Below, one piece after another: positions 1 through 5,727 of a DNA stretch of 6,329 bases. The position numbers and the translations under genes were made by a program. The notes beneath the pieces were generated by a model. The model was not told where the DNA came from, searched no databases, and worked only from the letters and a program-made list of their open reading frames with translations. Each line of letters opens with the position of its first letter. Position 1 is the stretch's first letter. Origin of the DNA: Spirochaetales bacterium (lineage in GTDB: Bacteria; Spirochaetota; Spirochaetia; SZUA-6; DRHE01); NCBI GenBank assembly GCA_011049745.1, contig DRHE01000051.1, positions 1 through 6,329 on the forward strand, in the 5' to 3' direction.

Positions 1-16
1 GGATAATAGTATGCCA

Positions 17-88
17 GTGGGAGCTCCATCTTAGGAAATCTCCTGCACTCTCATAGGCAGTTTGCTCTATGGGAGCATCTAAGCCCAC
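17..88. other. Long interrupted hairpin, possible structured RNA
   Basis: GTGGG (17-21) plus CTTAG (30-34) pair with CTAAG (79-83) and CCCAC (84-88), leaving an eight-base bulge on the left arm. Inside this, CTCTCATAG (48-56) pairs with CTATGGGAG (67-75) with one U-G wobble, and GCA (57-59) with TGC (63-65) closes a three-base loop. Competing helices are possible: GGAGCTCC is self-complementary, and AGGA (33-36) can pair with TCCT (41-44). Such a long bulged stem could be a small RNA or leader element, or the end of a repeat. It does not match an RNA family I can name, and there is no T-run just after it on either strand. Confidence 0.35.
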
Positions 89-150
89 ATAAATATATAA
101 AGGCGGGATATGTCATTTTGCTTTTGTTAGCGATCTGTTTCTCCTTCTTC

Positions 151-191
151 TAAAAACTTGCCTCCAGGCCGGGATGCCGCTGCCTGGGCAA
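151..191 (-). terminator. Probable intrinsic terminator or attenuator (leftward)
   Basis: TTGCC (158-162) plus CAGGC (165-169) pair with GCCTG (182-186) plus GGCAA (187-191), with a two-base bulge. A small CGG/CCG helix extends the stem inside. Read leftward the stem is followed by GTTTTTAG (157-150), as in a Rho-independent terminator. Read rightward it is followed only by AAAATAA. It therefore points away from the sbcD-like gene. An AAGGAG lies a few bases further in the leftward direction (146-141), so an attenuator in front of a leftward gene is also possible. No intact leftward gene is visible. Confidence 0.45.
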
Positions 192-381
192 AAATAATGG
201 GGCTTATTCAAGGAGGTTTGCAGCGCCTTACCTGGAGAAATGAGAAACAAGGGGCAATGCTGGAATAGGCAAACCCTCTTTTAAAAATAGAGCGGCTGGA
301 TTGAGCCTGTCCGGTTATGCTATCTTAAAAGCAGGAATCAACTTATAACTGTATTAGATTATAGAAGGGAGTATCGGGATT

Positions 382-1494
382 GTGGCAATGAAAATTCTGG
401 CTGCCGCTGACCTGCATCTGGGAATGAAGTTTTCCGGCTACCCCGAGGTGCAGGCGCAATTATCCGGCGCCAGGTTTACCGCTTTGAAGCGATTAATAGA
501 AACGGCAAACCGGGAGGAGTGTTCCCTCTTCCTGATTGCCGGTGATCTCTTTGACAGGGTAACAGTTTCCAGAAAGGATATTATGCGCACAACGTCTCTG
601 CTGAATGAGTTCCAGGGAGAGCTGGTGGCCCTGCTTCCCGGGAATCACGACTTCTTCAGCAGCGGCGGTGCGTTATGGCAGAATTTTGCAGAATCTGCCG
701 GCGACCGGGTGCTGTTGTTGAAGAAACAGCAGGTCTACGATTTACAGCCCTATGGCCCGACTGTCAAGCTCTATGCCGCTCCCTGCAGCTCCAAGCACTC
801 CAGGGTAAATGGCCTGGCCGGCCTTTCGCCTTTGAAAGAAAGGGACGAGAAGCTGCTCTATCTTGGCATGGCACACGGCAGTTTGGCTGGAATATCCTTT
901 GACTCCCAGGGAGATTATTTTCCCATGACAGGTGAGGAACTGGAAAAGCTGGGACTCGATCTCTGGATTGTGGGCCATACCCACAATCAGTATCCGGCGG
1001 CTGAAAGGGAAGAGGCAGCCTTTATTATTCCCGGCACCCCCGAACCGGACGGCTTTGACTGCCGGCACGGGGGTAAAGCCTGGCTCCTGGAGGTAACTCC
1101 GGATAATAAGATCAAAAAGAAATCTCTAAATACGGGGACTTATCGCTTTTCACGGGAAGATATCGAGATTAATGCGGATTCTGACCTTGAAGAGCTCTTT
1201 TCCGGCTACCGGGATCCTGATATGGCCAATACCTTAAGTGGGGTTAATCTAAAAGGCAGGCTTCCCAGGGAAAAGATGACCATACTCCGGAAGTTGATAA
1301 AAGAGCTGGAGGAATCCCTCTTCCGGATAAGAATAAATGACAGCCAGGTTGCTGAAGAGATTACCCCTGACCTGGTTGACCATGAGTTTACTCAAGGCTC
1401 TTTTCCCTATCTGTTATTGAAAGGCTTGATAGAGGATGGAGATATGGAAGCTCTGCAGGCCGCCTATTCTTTGCTTGAAGAGGTTAGAGCATGA
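382..1494 (+). CDS. SbcD/Mre11-like DNA exonuclease (YhaO type)
   Basis: A 370-residue calcineurin-like metallophosphoesterase, the nuclease half of a SbcCD/Mre11-Rad50-type complex that processes DNA ends and hairpins in the cytoplasm with Mn2+. All phosphoesterase motifs are present in order: DLH (D10, H12), GDLFD (D55), GNHD (N88, H89, D90), MAHG (H165) and GHTH (H199, H201). The IPGTPEPDGFD segment near 216-226 follows, as in SbcD relatives. Residues from about 250 to 370 would form the capping and ATPase-binding part. The GTG at 382 is chosen because AAGGGAG (365-371) lies 10 bases upstream; the in-frame ATG at 388 is too far from it. The stop overlaps the next gene by ATGA, implying translational coupling with the ATPase. 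The length and the partner fit the Firmicutes YhaO branch better than classical SbcD. The family is secure; the exact substrate is inferred. Confidence 0.93.
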   Translation: MAMKILAAADLHLGMKFSGYPEVQAQLSGARFTALKRLIETANREECSLFLIAGDLFDRVTVSRKDIMRTTSLLNEFQGELVALLPGNHDFFSSGGALWQNFAESAGDRVLLLKKQQVYDLQPYGPTVKLYAAPCSSKHSRVNGLAGLSPLKERDEKLLYLGMAHGSLAGISFDSQGDYFPMTGEELEKLGLDLWIVGHTHNQYPAAEREEAAFIIPGTPEPDGFDCRHGGKAWLLEVTPDNKIKKKSLNTGTYRFSREDIEINADSDLEELFSGYRDPDMANTLSGVNLKGRLPREKMTILRKLIKELEESLFRIRINDSQVAEEITPDLVDHEFTQGSFPYLLLKGLIEDGDMEALQAAYSLLEEVRA

Positions 1495-3920
1495 TACTGG
1501 ATAGTCTGGAAATTATTTCCTTCGGTTTCCTGGCCGCCAGGAAAGTTGAATTTAGCCGTGGGTTGAATATCATTCTCGGGCCCAATGAGGCGGGGAAGAC
1601 AACCCTCTTCCAGGCTATGCTCCACACCCTCTTAACACCGGTTAAATTATCCAAACCCAATTTCCGCACCACTATGGCAGACTTTATTCCCCTGGGGGGC
1701 GGGGACACAATCAGCTGTAAATTGGGATTCACCTCTCTGAATAGAAGCTATCTGCTCACCAAAAGCTGGGGTGGCAAACAGGCGGCTGAGCTGGTTTTAC
1801 CGGATGGCGGGCGAATAACAGACGATCAAAGGGTTTCTGATCTTATAAAGGAACTTCTGCCGGTCCGGGAAGGGACAGTGCGCTCCATATTGATGACCTA
1901 TCAATCGGCCCTGGTCAGCACCCTGGCTGATTTAGAGAAGAACCGGGAGACCCTGGACTCCCTTTCAGCCATATTAAGAAGGACGATCCTGGAAACAGAC
2001 GGGATATCCGTGGAGAGGTTTAAGGCTCTCTTAGAGGAGAAATATGGGGAGGCTTATGAACACTGGGACCAGGTCAGGAAAAGGCCGGAGAACAACAGGG
2101 GTATTGATAATCCCTATAAAAAGGGCGTTGGCCGTATATTGAAGGCTTATTACACTTATCAGGAGCTTTTTCGTTTTTTAGATGATGTAAAGGCAAAGGA
2201 GGATTTCTACGGCGTAAAAACCGGGGAGCTGGAAGAGTGTATCAACAAGCTGGCTGCCAAAGAGGCCTTCTTAAGTGATAATCAGCAGTCTGCGGCTGAT
2301 GCCGGGATCAGGAGTCTTTTAGGGGCCAAGCTGGAAGCTGCTGAGCTTTTTATGAAAAAATTACAGTCCGACTATGACAGCTGGCCGGTGTTGACAGCGA
2401 GGCTGGGAGAGCTTACCGGGAGTATTCCCCTGCTCGAGCAGGATATTGTACGGCTGGAACGGGAAAAGCAGGCAGCAGTAATCTATGACGAGGGTAGAGA
2501 ACTGAAGAAACGCTTTGAACGGGCGGCAGAAAAAAGAGCGCAGCTTGAAAAGGCGGAGGAAAAACTTGCCGGAGTCATACCCTTTTCCCGCGTGGATCTG
2601 GAAGATATTGAACAGCAGGTCAGTATAGTGGAGAGGCTGAAAGCAGCTTTAGAGGGTGGAAAGATAAGTCTGAAGCTGCAGGCTAAAACAGATATTGCCC
2701 TTACTGTTGAGAATGATCTCCGGGAAGTCGAAGAGAAAAAGATTGCTTCCGGGGAATCACTTGAAGTAAGCTCTAATGGCCTGGTACGGCTGAACCATGC
2801 AGACTGGGCGCTGGAGGTAAAGAGCGGTGGAGAGGATCAGGAGAAAAAAACTGTTGAATTAAGAGAGACTGAAGCAAAACTTGAAGCTCTTTTCCAGGCC
2901 AAAGGAGTTGTAAGTTTGAAAGAAGCAAGAAGCGCTTCTTTAGAGTATCAAACCCTTGGCAGCGAAGTAGAAAATACTGCCGGGATATTTAGGCAGGAGC
3001 TGGAAGATTATTCCTATAAGGAGTTAAAAGAGAAAGCCGCAGCTTTAGAAAAAGGGGCTCCGTCAAGGTCTTTGCCCGGGATACTTGAAGAATTGTTAAG
3101 CGGGAAGCATAAACTTGAGCAGGAGCAAAGTGAGCGTAAAGAAACTGCTTTGAAGCTAAAGACATTAACCGGGGAATACAACAGCAAAGATCATCTCTTT
3201 TCCAGGCTGGTTGAATTGGGCGGAGAGAAAAAGGAACTGGAGCGGCAGCTCTCAGAACTCAAACCGATACCGGAGAACTTTACTGATTGTGATTCTTTTA
3301 TTCAATTTTATGAAGGTGAAAAGCAGGCTGCTGCCGAACTGAAAGAAGAAAAAAACCGGCTGGAAATAGAGTGTGTAGAAATGGAAGCAAAAATGCCGGA
3401 TGAATCCTCTGAGGAGATCGCTGCCAGGTTAAAGCAGGCTGAGAGCATCTATGAAGCTGAAGCAAAAAAGGGGGAAATAACCGCCAGGATAAAGCATAGA
3501 TCTGAAAGCATGCTTAGAAAGCTGGACAGCAACACCTTTGCCGGCTATGAAAGATCAATAGCCGCCTATATTGCAGAACTGACGGCTGATCGTTACCGAA
3601 ATATCAGCCTTGAAGGCTCTCTGCCCCGGGGAGTGATCAGGGGGGATGGTGAGACCCTTGTCTACTCTTTATTGTCCGCAGGCACCAAAGATGTCTTTGG
3701 ACTGGCCCTCAGATTAGCCATGGCAGATTATTTTTTAAAGGAACAGGATGGTTTCCTGGTAATGGATGATCCCTTAGTGGATCTTGATCCGCACAGGCAG
3801 GAACTGGCCGCCGGAGTGCTCTCAAGGTTTGCTAAAGAGAAGCAGCTTATTCTATTTACCTGCCATCCCGCTAATGCAGCCCTGTTTCCTGAAGTAAAAG
3901 CGATTGAGCTAAAGGTTTGA
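1491..3920 (+). CDS. SbcC/Rad50-like AAA ATPase (YhaN type), hook-less
   Basis: An 809-residue SMC-like ATPase, the partner of the upstream nuclease; ATP binding and head dimerisation would gate nuclease access to DNA. The N-terminal head has Walker A GPNEAGKTT (about 30-38) and a Q-loop glutamine at 138. The C-terminal head has an ABC-signature-like SAGTKD (729-734), Walker B FLVMDD (755-760), D-loop region PLVDLD and H-loop histidine 792 in LFTCHP. Between them run two charged, Lys/Glu-rich coiled-coil arms, roughly 200-390 and 447-690. Classical SbcC and Rad50 carry a CxxC zinc hook at the apex. None is present here; residues about 391-446 are instead a non-heptad, beta-rich segment. The Walker A form with NEAGK is typical of YhaN-like rather than SbcC (usually GAGKS) proteins. 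The start ATG at 1491 overlaps the nuclease stop, with GAAGAGG at 1477-1483 seven bases upstream. The protein is complete, though shorter than B. subtilis YhaN. Confidence 0.92.
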   Translation: MILDSLEIISFGFLAARKVEFSRGLNIILGPNEAGKTTLFQAMLHTLLTPVKLSKPNFRTTMADFIPLGGGDTISCKLGFTSLNRSYLLTKSWGGKQAAELVLPDGGRITDDQRVSDLIKELLPVREGTVRSILMTYQSALVSTLADLEKNRETLDSLSAILRRTILETDGISVERFKALLEEKYGEAYEHWDQVRKRPENNRGIDNPYKKGVGRILKAYYTYQELFRFLDDVKAKEDFYGVKTGELEECINKLAAKEAFLSDNQQSAADAGIRSLLGAKLEAAELFMKKLQSDYDSWPVLTARLGELTGSIPLLEQDIVRLEREKQAAVIYDEGRELKKRFERAAEKRAQLEKAEEKLAGVIPFSRVDLEDIEQQVSIVERLKAALEGGKISLKLQAKTDIALTVENDLREVEEKKIASGESLEVSSNGLVRLNHADWALEVKSGGEDQEKKTVELRETEAKLEALFQAKGVVSLKEARSASLEYQTLGSEVENTAGIFRQELEDYSYKELKEKAAALEKGAPSRSLPGILEELLSGKHKLEQEQSERKETALKLKTLTGEYNSKDHLFSRLVELGGEKKELERQLSELKPIPENFTDCDSFIQFYEGEKQAAAELKEEKNRLEIECVEMEAKMPDESSEEIAARLKQAESIYEAEAKKGEITARIKHRSESMLRKLDSNTFAGYERSIAAYIAELTADRYRNISLEGSLPRGVIRGDGETLVYSLLSAGTKDVFGLALRLAMADYFLKEQDGFLVMDDPLVDLDPHRQELAAGVLSRFAKEKQLILFTCHPANAALFPEVKAIELKV

Positions 3921-3980
3921 TCCGCCCACACAAAGATAACACAGGTATCCTGACATGGAAATTCTAACAGGTACAAGAAG

Positions 3981-4026
3981 AGGGTATATAAAAGAAATGA
4001 TTCTTAAATTCTCTACTCTATACCTT
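3981..4026. terminator. Weak AT-rich inverted repeat between convergent genes
   Basis: AGGGTATA (3981-3988) can pair with TATACCTT (4019-4026) with one G-U pair, and AAGAA/TTCTT (3992-3996/4001-4005) can pair within the loop. It lies between the stop of the SbcC-like gene and the end of the convergent 63-residue gene, where a bidirectional terminator is expected. The T-tracts on either side are poor, so the call is tentative. Confidence 0.22.
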
Positions 4027-4204
4027 TGAGCTTTTCCGGTGTGGCTTCGCCCATCATCATCTTACAAATATTCTTGTAGCCGATCTTACGGTTTTGACGG
4101 AACAACTCCACTAAGCCGGCATACCCTTGCAGGTGGTTTTCTTTGATAGTGAGGAGCTGTTCCTCGACCTTCTTCAAATCTTCCAATGAGGCAACTGCTG
4201 GCAT
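4013..4204 (-). CDS. Small hypothetical protein, 63 aa
   Basis: I do not recognise a family. The product is 63 residues, soluble, with no signal peptide or membrane segment. An N-terminal part rich in Leu, Glu and Lys (about 6-24) should be helical. A basic middle follows, with FRQNRKIGYKNICKMM at about 35-50. That it is a real gene is supported by an excellent ribosome binding site, GAAGGAG (4217-4211), six bases before the ATG. An AT-rich TATATATA stretch just upstream could contribute to a promoter. It is convergent with the SbcC-like gene and lies 163 bases downstream of the broken RelE-like gene on the same strand. A toxin-first cassette (HigBA order) would put an antitoxin in this position, but nothing in the sequence proves that role. 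A small DNA- or RNA-binding protein is a fair alternative given the basic middle. Confidence 0.6.
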   Translation of the reverse strand: MPAVASLEDLKKVEEQLLTIKENHLQGYAGLVELFRQNRKIGYKNICKMMMGEATPEKLKGIE

Positions 4205-4367
4205 TGTTTACTCCTTCATATATATAACGGTAGAAAGTGTTATTGTGCTTTGAATAAGGAGTGAATTGCGCGGAATTATAAGCTTGACCACCATTAGCTG
4301 TGTCCCTGGCTTCTTTCTCCCTGGGAGGCAAAAAATCCTTTGTATTGCTTTTTACGCTGGATTCTGA
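4205..4367. other. Spacer between 63-aa gene and RelE-like remnant
   Basis: This 163-base gap carries no recognisable gene. An open leftward frame overlaps it, but the product is low in hydrophobic residues, lacks a ribosome binding site and runs antisense/out of frame into the 63-residue gene. The AT-rich end near 4211-4235 supplies the ribosome binding site and possibly the promoter for the small gene. Confidence 0.4.
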
Positions 4368-4680
4368 TCAGAGCAGTTTTCCAAGCATCTCTTCTAAATC
4401 CCCATAGGTATAGGGAGGGCGTTTCCGTACTGCCAAGACATCTACCGTGTTATCGGCTTCATTTATAGCGTAAATAATGCGCCATTTATCAAGCCGCACC
4501 CGCCACAGCTCTGCATAAAAGCCGGGCAAATCAGATTTATCCAACGTTTTACTTTTAGCTGGATGAAGATTATCGTTGAAAGCATAAATCACACGCTTCA
4601 CACGTTGATGTATATTTTTCAGGCAGGTTCTTGATTTCTTTCCAGGCAGATGGAGTGATGTAGACTGTGTAAGGTGTCAA
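4368..4680 (-). pseudogene. RelE/ParE-type toxin, frameshifted
   Basis: The intact frame from GTG 4601 gives 77 residues with the C-terminal RelE-fold signature: SKTLDK, then ELWRVRLDKWRIIYAI and VDVLAVRKR. RelE-type toxins are ribosome-associated mRNA endonucleases, while ParE relatives poison gyrase; which applies here cannot be told. The missing N-terminus is found just upstream in the next frame: YTVYITPSAWKEIKNLP, read from TTG 4680, the usual first strand and helix. The two frames meet in an A5 run (T5 on the + strand, 4615-4619). Removing one A joins them as NLPENIHQRVKR and gives a 103-residue protein, normal for the family. As written, the upstream frame ends soon after the run, so an N-terminal fragment or a 77-residue truncated product would be made. 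Options are a disabled toxin, a homopolymer sequencing error, or frameshifting. The start codon has no good ribosome binding site; coupling to an upstream gene is likely. Confidence 0.75.
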
Positions 4681-4730
4681 TCCAATTCGTCTTTAATATC
4701 GTCTCACTTGAGCCAAACTGCTCTCACCCG
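4677..4730 (-). pseudogene. Possible antitoxin remnant upstream of RelE-like gene
   Basis: In the frame that ends with TGA at 4679-4677, the last codons read DDIKDELD, preceded by an in-frame TGA and then RVRAVWLK. That terminal TGA overlaps the toxin TTG as TTGA, the short overlap typical of antitoxin-toxin pairs. Only a few dozen bases separate it from the HEPN gene stop, too little for a complete antitoxin. If real, this is a decayed C-terminal fragment. The evidence is the overlap and the acidic tail only. Confidence 0.25.
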
Positions 4731-4759
4731 GTTCAATCCCTATAATTCATCTTTTAGTC

Positions 4760-5155
4760 CTATGGTATCAGATATTTGCTAACGGCTTCAACAAATCCTG
4801 CCGCCCGCTTCAAAGTTGTTTCAGCATCCTTTGATGTGACATGATCAATTAGCTGATAGTCAGATACCTGTCGAAGGTTGAAGATATCATGTAAATCTTT
4901 GGAAAGCTCTTTGGAGAACAAACCCTTCAATACAAATTCGGTATCAAAAAGACTAATTACCCCGCTATGCTTACGGGGAACCTTGCCGATTTTCTGCAAT
5001 AGAGCGAGTACAGCATAGAACATGGCATAGTAAGAACGGTTGATGATGCTGCGAGGGCTTCGGTCTCCATCCAAAAGTACCTTAGCATCCTTAAGCGATT
5101 CTTCTGCCTGGTCCAATCTGTGACGTATAAGAACAAGAATATCATCATCTTTCAT
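4760..5155 (-). CDS. HEPN-domain protein (HepT-like)
   Basis: A 131-residue all-helical HEPN-domain protein (PF05168 type), the effector half of a nucleotidyltransferase/HEPN pair. Motifs seen: INRSYYAMFYAVLALL at 38-53 (the core second helix), RKHSGVISLF at 61-70, and LRQVSDY at 94-100 (R95, D99, Y100). HepT toxins with RNase activity carry RX4-6H, and MntA AMPylates the tyrosine of RX4HXY. Here R95 is followed by DY and the next histidine is H105, so the canonical RNase motif is not present. The protein may be a non-catalytic or differently acting HEPN protein. The start ATG lies within ATGA, overlapping the stop of the nucleotidyltransferase, with GGAAGGGA (5170-5163) about seven bases upstream. 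The two are therefore translationally coupled. The family call is firm; toxicity is inferred. Confidence 0.88.
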   Translation of the reverse strand: MKDDDILVLIRHRLDQAEESLKDAKVLLDGDRSPRSIINRSYYAMFYAVLALLQKIGKVPRKHSGVISLFDTEFVLKGLFSKELSKDLHDIFNLRQVSDYQLIDHVTSKDAETTLKRAAGFVEAVSKYLIP

Positions 5156-5472
5156 ATAGTTATCCCTTCCTCTCCAACTGCTTGCGCTAAAAGGGAATAT
5201 TTTTCAGGACCATTTTCCCAGTTATTGCGGGAAACAACAATAGGAGAAACTACAAGACCATACTTAAAGCCTGCTTCCCAGGCGCAGTCACTTATATGTC
5301 TTCTCGCCTTTGGAGTATTCGGTCCGTTCAAAACCACAAGTACATCCATGTCGGATTCAGGATCTGCATCGCCCCGTGCGCGTGAACCAAATACTACTAT
5401 ACGATGCAGCGCCACGCGCTGTGATAGCAGCAATTTGAAACTATTTAGAATTGTTTTCTCAATTTTATTCAT
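5152..5472 (-). CDS. MNT-type nucleotidyltransferase (MntA-like)
   Basis: A 106-residue minimal nucleotidyltransferase of the DNA polymerase beta superfamily. The hallmark GSX10DXD is complete: VFGSRARGDADPESDMD, with G29, S30, D41 and D43 binding the nucleotide and metal. In MntA/HepT systems the enzyme transfers AMP to a tyrosine of the HEPN toxin and neutralises it. The third carboxylate position on the later strand is not obvious: the segment reads LVVSPIVVS (73-81), a form often met in this small family. The gene is first in its operon, with ATG at 5472, GGGAGG/GGAG (5486-5479) about six bases upstream, and an extended -10 promoter roughly 55 bases upstream. It overlaps the HEPN gene by ATGA. 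Role as antitoxin is inferred from family and gene order. Confidence 0.9.
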   Translation of the reverse strand: MNKIEKTILNSFKLLLSQRVALHRIVVFGSRARGDADPESDMDVLVVLNGPNTPKARRHISDCAWEAGFKYGLVVSPIVVSRNNWENGPEKYSLLAQAVGEEGITI

Positions 5473-5527
5473 GATGTCTCCCTCCCTACACCGACATTCC
5501 GACCCTGCTAATTTCAGAATTAAATAA

Positions 5528-5536
5528 ATTATACCA
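5528..5536 (-). promoter_or_regulatory. Extended -10 promoter of the MNT/HEPN operon
   Basis: Read leftward the bases are TGGTATAAT, a consensus -10 hexamer with the TGn extension. It lies about 55 bases before the ATG at 5472, giving a leader of roughly 45-50 bases that carries the GGGAGG site. The -35 position holds no good TTGACA match, which is tolerable for extended -10 promoters. No clear operator palindrome is seen around it, although autoregulation is common in toxin-antitoxin operons. Confidence 0.6.
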
Positions 5537-5544
5537 GGGAGATA

Positions 5545-5712
5545 GTTTTTCTTCTACATCTTATTACAAAATCTCTAACTGCAGCAGCCTCGCCTGACTG
5601 GAAGCTGCGCGAATTCGCCAAGATGTTTTTTAGAAAGATCATAAAACAGTATCCGGATGAAATACAGGGATACCTGCTGGGGCTGGCGCAATCAGACAAT
5701 GCCAACCTGCGC
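5545..5712 (+). pseudogene. HEAT-like / DNA alkylation repair protein fragment
   Basis: The rightward frame has SPDWKLREFAKMFFRKII followed by KQYPDEIQGYLLGLA and SDNANLR. This resembles the helical repeats of AlkD/AlkC-like DNA alkylation repair proteins, where W-x-(V/L)-RE-(F/A)-A and a later N-x-N-LRR recur in HEAT-like units. The similarity stops at 5712: the following bases are the 3' end of the oppositely oriented PerR-like gene read antisense. Upstream, the frame is open only to 5524 and merges with the MNT operon promoter region. An ATG at 5623 exists but lies inside the homologous block and has no ribosome binding site. I read it as an internal piece of a gene left by rearrangement. 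The family assignment is from motif memory and is moderate. Confidence 0.42.
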
Positions 5713-5727
5713 TGTTTAAAATCCCTC

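Larger units (their letters stand above)
1..381. other. Leader/intergenic region upstream of the sbcD-like gene
   Basis: No convincing complete gene is present on either strand. The stretch holds a long interrupted hairpin (17-88), a GC-rich hairpin with a leftward T-tract (151-191), and a strong AAGGAGG at 210-216 with no usable ORF behind it. The segment just before the sbcD-like start is AT-rich, as expected for a promoter. The hexamers near 301-349 (TTGAGC at 301-306, TATAAC at 344-349) do not form a well-spaced sigma-70 pair, so no promoter is called. A leftward frame from about 97 to the window edge is open but has no supported start. Confidence 0.6.

Noticed and set aside
158..191. GCCTGGGCA with an upstream CCGGGATGCCG, reminiscent of the 3' part of ZTP (pfl) riboswitches, which end in CCGCCUGGGCA.
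   Set aside because: The conserved 5' half (a GACUGGCG-like block and its GUGG/CCAC helix) is not found upstream, extra bases interrupt the 3' motif, and the bases simply pair into a local hairpin.
388..390. In-frame ATG as alternative start of the sbcD-like gene.
   Set aside because: AAGGGAG at 365-371 is spaced correctly for the GTG at 382 and too far (16 bases) for the ATG.
742..1068. Leftward open frame opposite the sbcD-like gene.
   Set aside because: Antisense shadow of a clear metallophosphoesterase gene; no ribosome binding site or recognisable motif.
4086..4331. Leftward 81-residue open frame overlapping the 63-residue gene.
   Set aside because: No ribosome binding site, unlikely composition, and it runs out of frame through the better supported small gene.
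5120..5527. Rightward open frame across the MNT gene.
   Set aside because: Antisense to a gene with intact GSX10DXD; composition rich in Ser/Thr/Pro with no family resemblance.
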